Positions 1 through 9,490 of a stretch of DNA of 34,720 bases are shown here, piece by piece. The DNA is from Planctomycetia bacterium (GTDB taxonomy: Bacteria; Planctomycetota; Planctomycetia; Pirellulales; S012-138), in contig JACOUI010000069.1 in assembly GCA_016177915.1 (NCBI GenBank), positions 1 through 34,720 on the forward strand, given 5' to 3'. Position numbers and translations under genes: made by a program. Under the pieces are notes generated by a model. It was not told where the DNA came from. It ran no database searches and saw only the letters and a program-made list of their open reading frames with translations. Position 1 is the first letter of the stretch, and each line of letters begins with the position of its first letter.

Positions 1-588
1 CACGACCTCTGGGCCGCGGCCGACCTGCCGCCGCTCGCGTTTTCCGACCGTCTGTCGCTGGTCGCCGCCGGCTTCGATCTCACCTTCCGCATCGAGGACG
101 ACGGCCGGCAGCTTCGGCTCTCGCCGATCGGACAGCAAGACCTCGTCCTCGTGCGCGAATATCCCGCCGGCGCCAAGCCCGCCGACTTTGCCCGGCAGGT
201 CCGCGATCTCCTGCCCGACGCCAAGGTCGACGTCGTCGGCAAGGTCGTTCGCGTCTCCGGCACGGCCGAGGACCACGAGCGGCTGGACGACGCGCGGCGC
301 CGCGGCCGCAACCCCGCGGCGAGTCCCGCCGGAAAGCAGCTCTACAGCCTCAACGCCCCCAACGTCCCCCTGCGCACCATCCTGGAAAAGCTCAGCCAGG
401 ACCAGAAGCTGGAGTTCCGCGTCGACGAGAAGCTCCTGGAACAGAAGGGGCTGTCGCTCGACGTGCGCGTGAACGTCAAGGTCAAGGACGTGGAGCTGGA
501 CGCGCTCCTGAAGGAAGCGTTCTCCCCCGCCGGCCTGACCTTCCGCCGCTCCGGCAAGGTCGTCGAGGTCGCCCCCGCCAAGCCGTAG
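1..588 (+). CDS. STN/secretin N-domain-like protein (3' part only)
   Basis: The reading frame is open from base 1, so the gene begins outside the window; 195 codons are visible. The C-terminal third (about residues 117-192 of the visible part) has the pattern of STN / DUF4974-type domains: a LYSLNAPNVPLRTIL start, an amphipathic helix, then VRVNVKVKDVELDALLKEA, then GLTFRRSGKVVEV. These small beta-alpha domains occur at the N-terminus of secretins and TonB-dependent receptors and at the C-terminus of FecR-like anti-sigma regulators. The upstream visible part (LVLVREYPAG...VRVSGTAEDHERL) looks like a second, similar beta-alpha domain. A GTG at 151 is an internal codon, not a convincing start. 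The stop codon TAG lies inside a palindromic repeat (585-644). The exact role cannot be decided without the 5' part. Confidence 0.7.
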   Translation, partial: HDLWAAADLPPLAFSDRLSLVAAGFDLTFRIEDDGRQLRLSPIGQQDLVLVREYPAGAKPADFARQVRDLLPDAKVDVVGKVVRVSGTAEDHERLDDARRRGRNPAASPAGKQLYSLNAPNVPLRTILEKLSQDQKLEFRVDEKLLEQKGLSLDVRVNVKVKDVELDALLKEAFSPAGLTFRRSGKVVEVAPAKP

Positions 589-644
589 GACGGCCTTTCC
601 AGGCCGTCAACGACAAGGCCGACGGCCTGGAAAGGCCGTCCTAC
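585..644. repeat. Palindromic repeat, family A, copy 1
   Basis: Two perfectly inverted 24-bp arms (585-608 and 621-644) are separated by 12 bp. Each arm is itself a hairpin: GACGGCCT, loop TTCC, AGGCCGTC. The outer 7 bases are GTAGGAC, whose TAG is the stop codon of the upstream gene. Two more copies of the same family lie at 16294-16349 and 27682-27732. The structure resembles a REP/BIME pair. It lies between two convergent genes and could also act as a bidirectional terminator or RNA stabiliser, although no T-run follows it. Confidence 0.9.
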
Positions 645-663
645 CGAAGTCGTCTCGTGGCGA

Positions 664-2754
664 TCAAAAATCCTTCCGCGACACGTACCAGCAACCCAGC
701 GCGAGCAGCACGGACACAAAAATCAGGTTGCTCCACACGGGCTGCCAGATGTTGAGCTGCTGCTGCGGCACTTCCAGGTCCTCAAACGGCGTCAGCCCGG
801 TGTCCTTCTCCGTGACGATGTACTGCACGAGATCGCCCAGTTCTCCGGGCTTGGGGAAGACCGTGTAGATGCCGCGAATCGGATACCAATAGGCCCACTC
901 CCACCAGCTCAAGGCCGGCGCCATTTGGCGCGCCACGGAGAGACGGTCGAGGTTGTACTCCGTGACGCGGGTGAAGGAGTCGGCCACGAGCAGCTTGGTT
1001 CCGTAGAGCGTCACGGCCGACACGCTTCCCTGGCCGACGATGGTGTTGCTCACGTCCCGCTGGTTCTTGACGTCGTAAAGCCAAAGCTGTTTGTCGTGCG
1101 ACAGCACGGCCGCATAGCGGCCGTCGGCCGAGGCGAAGGCCAGGCGCGGCGTGCCCACGTGTCCGGGCGCAAACTCGCGCTCCGTCTTGAGCGAGGCCGC
1201 GTCGACGAAAAGCACGCGGCCGTCGGCGAAGGCCAGCACGATCTTGTCGCCGCCGTAGCCCATCACGCAGCGCTGCTTGTCGGGCAGCTTCCGCTCCGCG
1301 GCGACGGCGTAGAAGCCGTCCTTCAGGGCCAGCGACCGGAGCGTCTCGCCGTCGTAGATCGCCAGCTCGCGCTCCTCCGACATGGCGGCCGAGAAGGGTG
1401 TCTTGAGCGCCATCGGCGGCCCCACCAGCTTGATCGCGGTCCAATCGATCGGCTGGTTCAGGTCGGGCGCGGAGTCGGGGTGATAATCGACGATCCCCTG
1501 CGCCGTCACGAGCACGAGGTGGTTCTCGCCGGCCGAGAAGGGCGCCATCGTTCCTCCCAGCATCGGAAAGCGCATGCCGACGGGAAGGTCCGCGATGACC
1601 GTCGTCGGGTCCTTCACGCTCTGCCAGGTGCGGTCGGACTCTCTCCATTCCACGAACGACATCGTCGGCTGCACCCCGACGACGTTGTCGCTGGAGGGGA
1701 CGAGGATGAAGAACGCCTGCGTGCCCAGGACCGCGCCTTCGAACACGGTGGCCTTGATGATCCACACGAACAGGCACGCCGCCCAAAAGACGATCGTGAT
1801 CACAGCCGCAATCATCCCGTTCTGCCACAACAAACCCGCCAGCGACGACACGGCGTAATAGATCGAAAACAGAAACAGCATCAGCGGGACGCAGAGCCAG
1901 AGCTTCATGTGCCAGAACCCGTACCGCACGCCCATCAGCAGCCACAGCGCGGCGATAAAGTAGGCCGCCAGGAGCGTGACGAACGCGCAGCCGCCGAAGA
2001 ACTTCGCCAGGAACACGAAGCTCCGCGAGACCGGCTTGGAGAGCAGCAGGTCCACCGAGCCTTGCTCAAAGGTCCTGGGCACCATCGTGGCGGTCACCAG
2101 GATCGCCACCAGCACGCCCACCGCGCCCAGGAAGTAGTCGGTGAAAAAGCTGAGCAAGTACCTGAGCCAGCTTTCCCGCGAGCCGGGGACCGGAAAGGGG
2201 ACCTCTCCGCCCAGATAACTGAAGAGCACCTCGGTGCCGCCGCCCGGGCGGATTTCGACGGGAAACGCCGCGTCGAGCAGGAGGCGATTCAGCCGGGCGA
2301 GCTCCGCCTCGCTGAGGTTTTGGCTTTGCTGGGCAATCAACCCCTGCGCCTCTTTGCCCAGGGAAACGTCTTTCCAATACTCCGCCTGATAAAGCTCCCG
2401 GTTCGACAGCAAATCGTTGAACATGAGCATGACGAGGACCGACGAATTCTGCTGCCGGTTCTGTTCACGATCCGCCAACGTCTCCAGACGGTCCCGTTCT
2501 TCCTTGCCGAGAAGTTCCCAAATACGCTTCGCCGGCGTCGACTCGGGAGCCTTGCTCTCGTGGGCGATCCGCAAGACCACCGCCTGCGGCGCCACAAAGT
2601 CGAGGAAGGAGTATCGCGTGACGGGCCGCTCGTTGATGCCCAGCGGCGCCAAAAACAGGAGAAAAATCGTAATCAGCGCGAGCAGCACCCACAGGGTGCG
2701 TGAGACCATCGCCTCGCGGAACGAGTCCTTGATGATCGCCAGATACGGCCGCAT
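664..2754 (-). CDS. ABC-2 type permease with large propeller-like insert
   Basis: This 696-residue integral membrane protein is probably the permease half of an ABC exporter. It has an N-terminal membrane segment (about 17-40), a soluble segment (45-200), a block of membrane helices at about 203-225, 247-275, 285-308 and 312-335, then a roughly 330-residue soluble region, and a final helix (about 672-691) ending VSRKDF. The LLLSKPVSRSFVFLAKF segment near 236-252 is typical of ABC-2 permeases. The soluble region at about 405-605 has repeated WD40/beta-propeller-like blades (for example VLAFADGRVLFVDAAS and AAVLSHDKQLWLYDVKNQ). The frame stays open upstream to 3114, but that part overlaps lpxA. 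I chose ATG 2754 because MRPYLAIIKDSFREA is a normal permease N-terminus. No ATPase partner is in the window, and the substrate is unknown. Confidence 0.82.
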   Translation of the reverse strand: MRPYLAIIKDSFREAMVSRTLWVLLALITIFLLFLAPLGINERPVTRYSFLDFVAPQAVVLRIAHESKAPESTPAKRIWELLGKEERDRLETLADREQNRQQNSSVLVMLMFNDLLSNRELYQAEYWKDVSLGKEAQGLIAQQSQNLSEAELARLNRLLLDAAFPVEIRPGGGTEVLFSYLGGEVPFPVPGSRESWLRYLLSFFTDYFLGAVGVLVAILVTATMVPRTFEQGSVDLLLSKPVSRSFVFLAKFFGGCAFVTLLAAYFIAALWLLMGVRYGFWHMKLWLCVPLMLFLFSIYYAVSSLAGLLWQNGMIAAVITIVFWAACLFVWIIKATVFEGAVLGTQAFFILVPSSDNVVGVQPTMSFVEWRESDRTWQSVKDPTTVIADLPVGMRFPMLGGTMAPFSAGENHLVLVTAQGIVDYHPDSAPDLNQPIDWTAIKLVGPPMALKTPFSAAMSEERELAIYDGETLRSLALKDGFYAVAAERKLPDKQRCVMGYGGDKIVLAFADGRVLFVDAASLKTEREFAPGHVGTPRLAFASADGRYAAVLSHDKQLWLYDVKNQRDVSNTIVGQGSVSAVTLYGTKLLVADSFTRVTEYNLDRLSVARQMAPALSWWEWAYWYPIRGIYTVFPKPGELGDLVQYIVTEKDTGLTPFEDLEVPQQQLNIWQPVWSNLIFVSVLLALGCWYVSRKDF

Positions 2755-2881
2755 GGGATGCGCGAGAGTGCCGGGCCATGGCGCCTGTTCATCGGCCACG
2801 AAAATCGGCCGGTCCGTGCGCCGCTGGCACCCATTGAAAACGCTGGCCGCCCAGTTGTCCAGCGGGCCACGCGCGCGAGCG

Positions 2882-3727
2882 CTATCCCACCTTCGACCGC
2901 AGCTCGCCGTCCCCCTCGTCGTGGAGGTGGATCGTGGCGGCGATCGAGCCCTTGCGGGCGGGCGTGAAGCCCCGCTTTCCGCCGCCAAAGAACCGGTGAT
3001 ACTCCGTCGCGGCGCCCTCGGGGAATTGCTGCGGCAACTGCTCCAGGATCGCCGTCCAGGGCAGGCCGCTGCGATAGATGAGCCGGTAGGCCGCCTTGAG
3101 CTGGGCGATCTCATCGGTCTTGTAACCGGCGCGGCGCAGTCCGACGAGGTTCAACCCCACGACCGTGGTCGTCGCGCCGTCGACCGTGACGAACGGCGGC
3201 ACGTCCTTGATGCAGCGGGCCATGCCGCCGACCATCGCCAGCTTGCCGATGCGCACGAACTGGTGGGCGGCCGCCCCGCCGGCAAGGTACGCGCGGTCCT
3301 CCACCTCGACGTGCCCGGCCAGCATGGCGTTGTTGACCATGACGCAGTTGCTGCCCAGGCGGCAATCGTGGGCGACGTGGACGTTGACCATCAAGAGGTT
3401 GTTGTCGCCAACGAGCGTGCTGTGGCCCGGCTCCAGCGCATGGTGGACCGTCACGTGCTCGCGGATCGTGTTGCCCGACCCGATCGCCGTGCCGCCGACC
3501 TGCGCCCCGGCCTTGAGATGCTGCGGGATTCCGCCCAGCACGGCCCCGTGACAGACGCGGTTGCCGGCGCCCAGCACTGTGCCGCCGTGAATCACGACGC
3601 CGCTTTCTAGCCGGCAGCCGTCGCCGATCTGGGCGCCGGCCTCGATCAGGCAGAACGGGCCGATCGACACGTCGCTGCCGATGACGGCGTCCGGACTGAC
3701 CACGGCCTGCGGATGGATGTGCGTCAA
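2882..3727 (-). CDS. lpxA: Acyl-ACP--UDP-N-acetylglucosamine O-acyltransferase
   Basis: LpxA catalyses the first step of lipid A synthesis in the cytoplasm, transferring an R-3-hydroxyacyl chain from ACP to UDP-GlcNAc. The 281-residue product is a left-handed beta-helix of hexapeptide repeats (about residues 1-185) followed by a helical C-terminal domain. The signature segments are clear: NTIREHVTVHHA (86-97), NLLMVNVHVAHDC (110-122), LAGHV, HQFVRIG and GLNLVGLRRAGY. H120 of VAHDC matches the catalytic His125 of E. coli LpxA, and H117 matches His122. The frame is open upstream to 3949 but runs antisense into the TPR gene. The best start is TTG at 3727, with a GGGGG purine tract just upstream. 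About 30 extra C-terminal residues are present compared with E. coli. It stands alone, not in the usual lpxD-fabZ-lpxA operon. Confidence 0.93.
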   Translation of the reverse strand: MTHIHPQAVVSPDAVIGSDVSIGPFCLIEAGAQIGDGCRLESGVVIHGGTVLGAGNRVCHGAVLGGIPQHLKAGAQVGGTAIGSGNTIREHVTVHHALEPGHSTLVGDNNLLMVNVHVAHDCRLGSNCVMVNNAMLAGHVEVEDRAYLAGGAAAHQFVRIGKLAMVGGMARCIKDVPPFVTVDGATTTVVGLNLVGLRRAGYKTDEIAQLKAAYRLIYRSGLPWTAILEQLPQQFPEGAATEYHRFFGGGKRGFTPARKGSIAATIHLHDEGDGELRSKVG

Positions 3728-3932
3728 GGCGACCCCCGTAGTTCTGGCGCCGGCCGGATGTCGCAGACTCGGAGGCAGCCGGCGCAGGGGCGGGAGTTTA
3801 GCAAGCGTCGCCGCGCGATCAAATGGCAAACCTGCTTGCAAGCTGATAAACTGGCCGATCGCAGGTTTTCCATCGCCCGACACGATTGTCCGACACGCTG
3901 GCCGGACCCACGCCGGCAGGAGTCGCTGCTTT

Positions 3933-4265
3933 ATGGCCGAAAAGCCCAAGCACTACGTCCTTTACGATGAGGCCGAAAAGCTCAAGGACGCCGGCGACCT
4001 GGAAGGGGCCGTCGCCAGGCTCAACGAAGCCGTCGCGCTGGAGCCGAGCTTCGGCTTGGCCCATGCCGCGCTGGCCGTCCACTACGGCCGCCTCCAGCGG
4101 CACGACGACGCCATCCGTCACGGCCTGAAGGTCTGCGAGTTGGAGCCGAACGATCCGTTCAGCTTCACGGCTTTGAGCGTCGTTTACGTCCGCGCCGGCA
4201 AGATCATGGAAGCCGAGGAGGCGAAATATCGCGCCGCCATGCTGGGCCAGCAACGTCAGCACTGA
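3933..4265 (+). CDS. Small tetratricopeptide-repeat protein
   Basis: This 110-residue soluble protein has a MAEKPKHYVLYDEAEKLKD start and two to three TPR-like helix pairs: GDLEGAVARLNEAVALEPSF, LAVHYGRLQRHDDAIRHGLK and TALSVVYVRAGKIMEAEEAK. TPRs are protein-protein interaction scaffolds, so a specific partner cannot be read from sequence. AGGAG lies about 10 bases before ATG 3933 and supports this start; the open frame upstream overlaps the lpxA 5' region and is unlikely to be coding. It ends 47 bp before holA on the same strand, so the two may be co-transcribed. No signal peptide or membrane segment is seen. Confidence 0.8.
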   Translation: MAEKPKHYVLYDEAEKLKDAGDLEGAVARLNEAVALEPSFGLAHAALAVHYGRLQRHDDAIRHGLKVCELEPNDPFSFTALSVVYVRAGKIMEAEEAKYRAAMLGQQRQH

Positions 4266-4312
4266 CGTCGCTGCTGCCGTGCAACTCCGGACTCCGCATT
4301 CGGCATTGCCCT

Positions 4313-5356
4313 ATGCCCGTCGTTCCCGCCCTGACTTTTCTGGACTCGCCCCCAAAGGACGTGCGCGGGTCTTGCGCCCTCTTCGGCGACGAACCCTTCT
4401 TGAAACGGCAATGCCTGGGCGTGCTGCGGCAGGCGGTCCTGACGGGCAACGACGCGGAGCTTTCGCTGGCCACGATCGACGGGGAAAAGGCCGCCTGGCG
4501 CGACGTGCACGACGAGCTGGCGATGCTGGGCCTGTTCGGCGCCGGCCGCCGCCTGGTCGTCGTCGAGGACGCCGACGATTTTGTGAGCGCCAGCCGGCCG
4601 GCGCTGGAGGATTACGTGCAGCGGCCGCCGGGCAAAAACGTGCTCGTCCTCGTTGTCTCAACCTGGCCCAGGAACACGCGGCTCTACAAGTTTTTTGAAA
4701 AAAGCGGCCTGTCGATCGACTGCTCCGCCCCGGCGGCGCCGGCGATTGTGAAGTGGCTCGTCGCCCAGGCAAAAAAGGAGCACCGCGCGACGCTCGACCG
4801 CGACGCCGCCCAGCAGCTTTTGGACATGGTCGGCCCCGAGTTGGGGCTCTTGGACCAGGAATTGGCGAAGCTGGCGTCGTACGCCGGCACGAAGGCGGCG
4901 ATCGACGCCGAGATGGTCCGCAAGCTGGCCGGATCGTGGCGCACGCAGACGGCGTGGGAGATGCTCGATGCGGCGCTCGCCGGCGACGCGGCCCGGGCCG
5001 TCGCGCAGCTCGACCGCCTCCTGTCGTCGGGCGAGCACCCCGTCGCGGTGCTGGGACCGATGGGCTATGCGCTTAGGCAGTTCGCCGCGGCGGCGCGACT
5101 CGTCGATGAGGGGGAGCGCCAGGGCAAACGAGTGCGTCTCACCGATGCTCTCACGCAGGCCGGCGTCAAGCCGTTCAAGATCAACGCCGCCGAGGCGCAG
5201 CTTCGCCAGGTCGGCCGCGTGCGGGCCTTGCAGCTTCACCGCCGGCTGCTGGCCGCGGACCTGGACCTCAAGGGCCGTAGCCAGCTCGAACCGCGCCTCA
5301 TTCTGGAACGATTGATCGCGCGGCTGTCGAAGCAGGCCGGGCCGACAAGGATGTAG
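4313..5356 (+). CDS. holA: DNA polymerase III subunit delta
   Basis: HolA is the delta subunit of the clamp loader, which opens the beta sliding clamp during replication. The 347-residue length fits the family. Recognisable parts are the N-terminal AAA+-like domain without a real P-loop (CALFGDEPFLKRQCLGVLRQ, then RRLVVVEDADDF and KNVLVLVVSTWPRNTRLYK), the middle lid domain (LLDQELAKLASYAG, a strong family signature), and the C-terminal collar domain (AWEMLDAALAGDAARAVAQLDRLLSSGEHPVAVLGPM, later KGRSQLEPRLILERLIARL). The start is ATG 4313. The gene follows the small TPR gene and precedes a toxin-antitoxin pair on the same strand, with a 150-bp gap that holds no obvious gene. Confidence 0.9.
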   Translation: MPVVPALTFLDSPPKDVRGSCALFGDEPFLKRQCLGVLRQAVLTGNDAELSLATIDGEKAAWRDVHDELAMLGLFGAGRRLVVVEDADDFVSASRPALEDYVQRPPGKNVLVLVVSTWPRNTRLYKFFEKSGLSIDCSAPAAPAIVKWLVAQAKKEHRATLDRDAAQQLLDMVGPELGLLDQELAKLASYAGTKAAIDAEMVRKLAGSWRTQTAWEMLDAALAGDAARAVAQLDRLLSSGEHPVAVLGPMGYALRQFAAAARLVDEGERQGKRVRLTDALTQAGVKPFKINAAEAQLRQVGRVRALQLHRRLLAADLDLKGRSQLEPRLILERLIARLSKQAGPTRM

Positions 5357-5506
5357 CCGGCTGACTACCGGGGACGCGCGGCAAGTGTCCTGTCGGTTTG
5401 CATCAACAGTCTGGGGCTCATTGAAGCTTGTTGAGCTGGTAGGGACGAGATACCTTTTAAGTGGGAGCGGACGACGTTTACGCAGCCTGCCAGCTTGGAG
5501 AACACG

Positions 5507-5752
5507 ATGACGGACACCGCTGCAAGACTGCTTGCGGAAGCTCTAAACCTCTCGGAGAGCGATCGCGGTGACTTGGCGGCGCGGCTGATCCAAAGCCTCG
5601 AGCCGTCGCCCGATGCCGACGTCGACTCCGCATGGGCGGAGGAGATCAAGCGCCGCGTCGAAGATTACCACGCCGGGCGCGCCGAGACCCTCTCCTGGCC
5701 TGAGGCGCGCCGCATGATTGTGGACGACGCGAATGACAGCGTGGAAACTTGA
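5507..5752 (+). CDS. Antitoxin, addiction-module component family (PF09720-like)
   Basis: This acidic protein of 81 residues has the pattern of the unstable-antitoxin family: LLAEALNLSESDRGDLAARL, IQSLEPSPDADVDSAW, then AEEIKRRVEDYHAGRAETL. Such antitoxins bind and neutralise a RelE/ParE-type toxin encoded just downstream and usually repress their own promoter. GGAG lies 6 bases before ATG 5507; a TTG four codons upstream gives a less likely longer form. The 3' end overlaps the toxin gene by 20 bp, which indicates translational coupling. The stretch is visibly less GC-rich than its neighbours, which fits acquisition by transfer (inference). Confidence 0.85.
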   Translation: MTDTAARLLAEALNLSESDRGDLAARLIQSLEPSPDADVDSAWAEEIKRRVEDYHAGRAETLSWPEARRMIVDDANDSVET

Positions 5753-6035
5753 GATCGATCGCTTGGCTGCAAACGAGGCCCGCGCGGCCAGACTGTGGTA
5801 CGCGAAGCGTAGCGCCGACGCCGCAGACGAGTTCATGGCACAACTGGACCATGCCCTTGCGCAAGTCACGTCTGCGCCCCATCGTTGGCCGGCATACCTT
5901 TTTGGAACGCGCGCGTACCGGTTTCGTCGATTCCCGTACCTTGTCGTTTACCTTCTGAAGGGAGACACAATTCGAGTCATTTCCGTGGCGCACGGGAGCC
6001 GACGACCTGGCTACTGGCGCAGGCGAACCTCGTGA
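5733..6035 (+). CDS. RelE/ParE family toxin
   Basis: This basic protein of 100 residues has the RelE/ParE fold pattern: WKLEIDRLAANEARAARLWY (strand and first helix), a second helix DAADEFMAQLDHALAQV, then RFRRFPYLVVYLLKGDTIRVISVAHGSRRPGYW, the C-terminal beta-sheet typical of these toxins. Family members act either as ribosome-dependent mRNA nucleases or as gyrase poisons; the sequence alone does not say which. ATG 5733 is preferred over TTG 5718 because the protein then begins at the usual point (MTAWKLEI). It overlaps the antitoxin gene by 20 bp, forming a standard antitoxin-first pair. Confidence 0.85.
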   Translation: MTAWKLEIDRLAANEARAARLWYAKRSADAADEFMAQLDHALAQVTSAPHRWPAYLFGTRAYRFRRFPYLVVYLLKGDTIRVISVAHGSRRPGYWRRRTS

Positions 6036-6083
6036 GAGCTTTGGTGTCCTCTGGCGAAATGACCCTGACCATCAGGTTACACC

Positions 6084-7301
<1,218 letters not shown>

Positions 7302-7319
7302 GATGCCTGACGCAGCGCA

Positions 7320-8105
7320 TTACGCGCTTTTGCCGCGACCGGCGAGCACGGTCTTCATCCACGCCGCATCCTCGTCCGACAGCGGCGGAGCGAGCGGCCG
7401 ATCGTAATTCAGCGTCAGGTCGTACTCAGCGCGGTCGTCGGCGGTTTTCAAGGCCGCTTGCAGGTCCACAAACACATCGGGATCGCCCTTCTTCAGCGGG
7501 ATGGGAATAACAGGCAGCTTTTGCCGCAGCGTCCAGGCAAAAACCTCGCACCACGGACGGCGATCTTTGCGGCTGACAATCGCGTAGTAGTCGCCGGCCG
7601 GCACAGTGCCAACGAGCGGCAAACGCTCCCCGCCGCGCAACAGGTCGATCTCCACGAGGTGCGAATAACTGCTGAGCACCTGATCGCGCTTTGCCAGGTA
7701 TTCGGAACGGCCGTCGCCGCCGCGACGCTTGTTGGCAGGCGACAACGTCTCGATCACCGTGACCACCTCCAACGTCTCGCTTTCGCGCACGACCAGATAC
7801 GTTTCGCGCTGCTCCTGCGGCATCGGCAACAGGCACGCGACCGGCGCCAGCGCGGTGCCGGCGGTTCGCGCGACAGTGCCGGCCGCGCCGCTTTCCGGCA
7901 CGAGGACCGCGACGTCGGAGCGCAGGTAGGAGCCGTTTTCGGCCGCTGGATGTTCTACATAGACGCGCCGCTCGACGCGCACGGCGTAACGCGGTCGGAC
8001 TTGCGGGAGCAGGAGTTCACGAAGAACCGTGTTGAACGTCGTATGGAAATCCGACCACTCCTGGTTCTCCAGGAACGGGTTCATCCCAGGAAACGGTGAA
8101 GGCAT
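7320..8105 (-). CDS. DUF4058 family protein
   Basis: This 261-residue protein begins MPSPFPGMNPFLE, the hallmark N-terminus of DUF4058, a family abundant in planctomycetes and cyanobacteria. Other conserved pieces are SDFHTTFNTVLRELLLPQ, RRVYVEHP, VVTVIETLSPANKR, EYLAKRDQVLSSYSHLVEIDLLRGG, and a C-terminal YDLTLNYDRPLAPPLSDEDAAW. The conserved VIETLSPANK / VEIDLLR pattern resembles a PD-(D/E)XK-like core, but this is my inference and the function is unknown. No signal peptide is seen. The gene is on the minus strand with its stop 18 bp from the end of argG. Confidence 0.88.
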   Translation of the reverse strand: MPSPFPGMNPFLENQEWSDFHTTFNTVLRELLLPQVRPRYAVRVERRVYVEHPAAENGSYLRSDVAVLVPESGAAGTVARTAGTALAPVACLLPMPQEQRETYLVVRESETLEVVTVIETLSPANKRRGGDGRSEYLAKRDQVLSSYSHLVEIDLLRGGERLPLVGTVPAGDYYAIVSRKDRRPWCEVFAWTLRQKLPVIPIPLKKGDPDVFVDLQAALKTADDRAEYDLTLNYDRPLAPPLSDEDAAWMKTVLAGRGKSA

Positions 8106-8213
8106 GTGAATGCTCCCGGCGACGAAACGCCGCCAAGTGCATTGTAGCCTTCCGCCGCCGATGGGTGCACTCCGCCGCGAAGGACCGGCCGCGATTTCAA
8201 AGAACTGCGGCCT

Positions 8214-9194
8214 CTACTGCCGCTCCGCGCTCTGGGGCCGCGCCGCCAGCGGAGTGCCGCGGCCGCCTTCGTAGACCGAGAACTCCGCCCACACCGGGAA
8301 ATGATCCGAAACATCGAGCGCCTGCTCCGGCGTCAGTTTGAATTCCGTCAAGAGATCGAGCACGCCGCTCCGGCCGGTGAACTCGACCGTCGCCTGGCCG
8401 TGGAACAGCACATTGTCGTACTGCTCCGTCTTGCGCGTGTTCGTGGGAACGCCGCGGATCGCCGCCGCGATGCCCGGCACCGCGCCTAATTCGCCCAGGT
8501 GCTCGTGGTCGGCGTTGAAGTCACCCAGCACGATCACGTCGTCCTCGCCGCGCCGGTCTGACCGGACCGCCCGCACCACGTCATCCAGCGCCGCCAGTTC
8601 CTGCTCCAGATCGGCCGAGTCGGGATCGGTGTGCACGTTCACCAGCGTGAACGTGAAGGCCTGCTCCGGCGGCGGGCCCCGCGCCCGGAACGACGCCACC
8701 AGCGGCTCCCGGTGCAGCCGGTCGCCGGGATCGCCCACGGTGTAGACGGAACTCGGGTCGTGTTCGATCCGCTCGGTGTCGAAGACGAACGCGTACTGCT
8801 CCAGGCTCGTGGTGCGGCCAAGGCGCGGCCCAACGATGAAGTCGTACTTCCGGCCGCCGGCGTTGATCATCGCCGTGAACCGCGGCATGACGTCCTGCTG
8901 TTGCGAGCGAATTTCCTGGATGGCCACCACGTCGAACCGCCGCACCGTCTCGGCCAGCACCTGCATCACGGCGGCGTCTTCCAGCTTCTTCTGCCCGAAC
9001 ACCTGGACGTTGAACGTGGCCACGCGGACGGCCGTTTCGTCGCCCGGCACGGAACCCGTCGAACCAGAGCCGCTGGTCGAACCCCAATCGAGGCTGAGGT
9101 TTTCGAGGCCCTGGATGCCGGCGTACTTGTAGGCCAGCCAGGCGCCGCCTGCGAGCACTGCCAGCAGCAGCAGGTATCGGGTGAATTTGCTCAT
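8214..9194 (-). CDS. Membrane-anchored endonuclease/exonuclease/phosphatase
   Basis: This 326-residue protein has one N-terminal membrane segment (residues 6-22, possibly an uncleaved signal anchor), a Gly/Ser-rich linker (about 38-50) and a DNase I-like domain. Motifs in order: ATFNVQVFG with N62, AIQEIR with E94, LVNVHTD with H188, LGDFNADH with D225 and N227, and SDHFPVW with D297 and H298. These match the metal and phosphate ligands of the EEP superfamily, so it should be an active Mg-dependent phosphodiesterase acting outside the cytoplasmic membrane. The substrate (nucleic acid, lipid or nucleotide) is not determined. GGGAG just upstream supports ATG 9194; the frame is open to 9428, but that part has no protein-like character. 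Confidence 0.87.
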   Translation of the reverse strand: MSKFTRYLLLLAVLAGGAWLAYKYAGIQGLENLSLDWGSTSGSGSTGSVPGDETAVRVATFNVQVFGQKKLEDAAVMQVLAETVRRFDVVAIQEIRSQQQDVMPRFTAMINAGGRKYDFIVGPRLGRTTSLEQYAFVFDTERIEHDPSSVYTVGDPGDRLHREPLVASFRARGPPPEQAFTFTLVNVHTDPDSADLEQELAALDDVVRAVRSDRRGEDDVIVLGDFNADHEHLGELGAVPGIAAAIRGVPTNTRKTEQYDNVLFHGQATVEFTGRSGVLDLLTEFKLTPEQALDVSDHFPVWAEFSVYEGGRGTPLAARPQSAERQ

Positions 9195-9363
9195 CAGAGA
9201 CTCCCGAACGTGGAGCGTGACAGGAAACGCCCTGGGCGAAAGGGCGCGGCACCTCAGGTCAGTTATCGACGGCCGATCGCCGCTCGAATTACCTTCGCCG
9301 CACCGGCCGCCCAGGCGGTCACGCTGGCAATGCCGTCGCGCCGATCCCGCTTCCCACGTGCGG

Positions 9364-9407
9364 CGCAAACAAAGCGGCCCGCCGAAGGAATTCCTCCGGC
9401 GGGCCGC
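9364..9407 (-). terminator. Rho-independent terminator after the secreted Gln/Pro-rich gene
   Basis: Bases 9374-9390 and 9391-9407 form a 17-bp inverted repeat with one G-T mismatch and no spacer; in a hairpin the central AGGAATTCCT bases become loop and upper stem. On the minus strand it is followed by TTTGTTTGCG (9373-9364). It lies downstream of the gene ending at 9491 and upstream of the next minus-strand gene (start 9194), which is where a terminator for the former is expected. Confidence 0.75.
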
Positions 9408-9490
9408 TCGTCCGTCTCGCTCTCTCATCGTGGTGTCGGCGTCCTCCTTTCCGGCACAGTCGCCGTTTCAGGAAACCAACTCGCGTGTCG

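Noticed and set aside
925-2703. An open frame of about 590 codons on the plus strand, antisense to the ABC-2 permease.
   Set aside because: Low-complexity Arg/His/Asp-rich translation; the opposite strand encodes a convincing membrane protein.
2755-3114. N-terminal extension of the ABC-2 permease frame into lpxA.
   Set aside because: The extension is Ser/Arg-rich, overlaps the lpxA C-terminus and would bury the normal membrane start.
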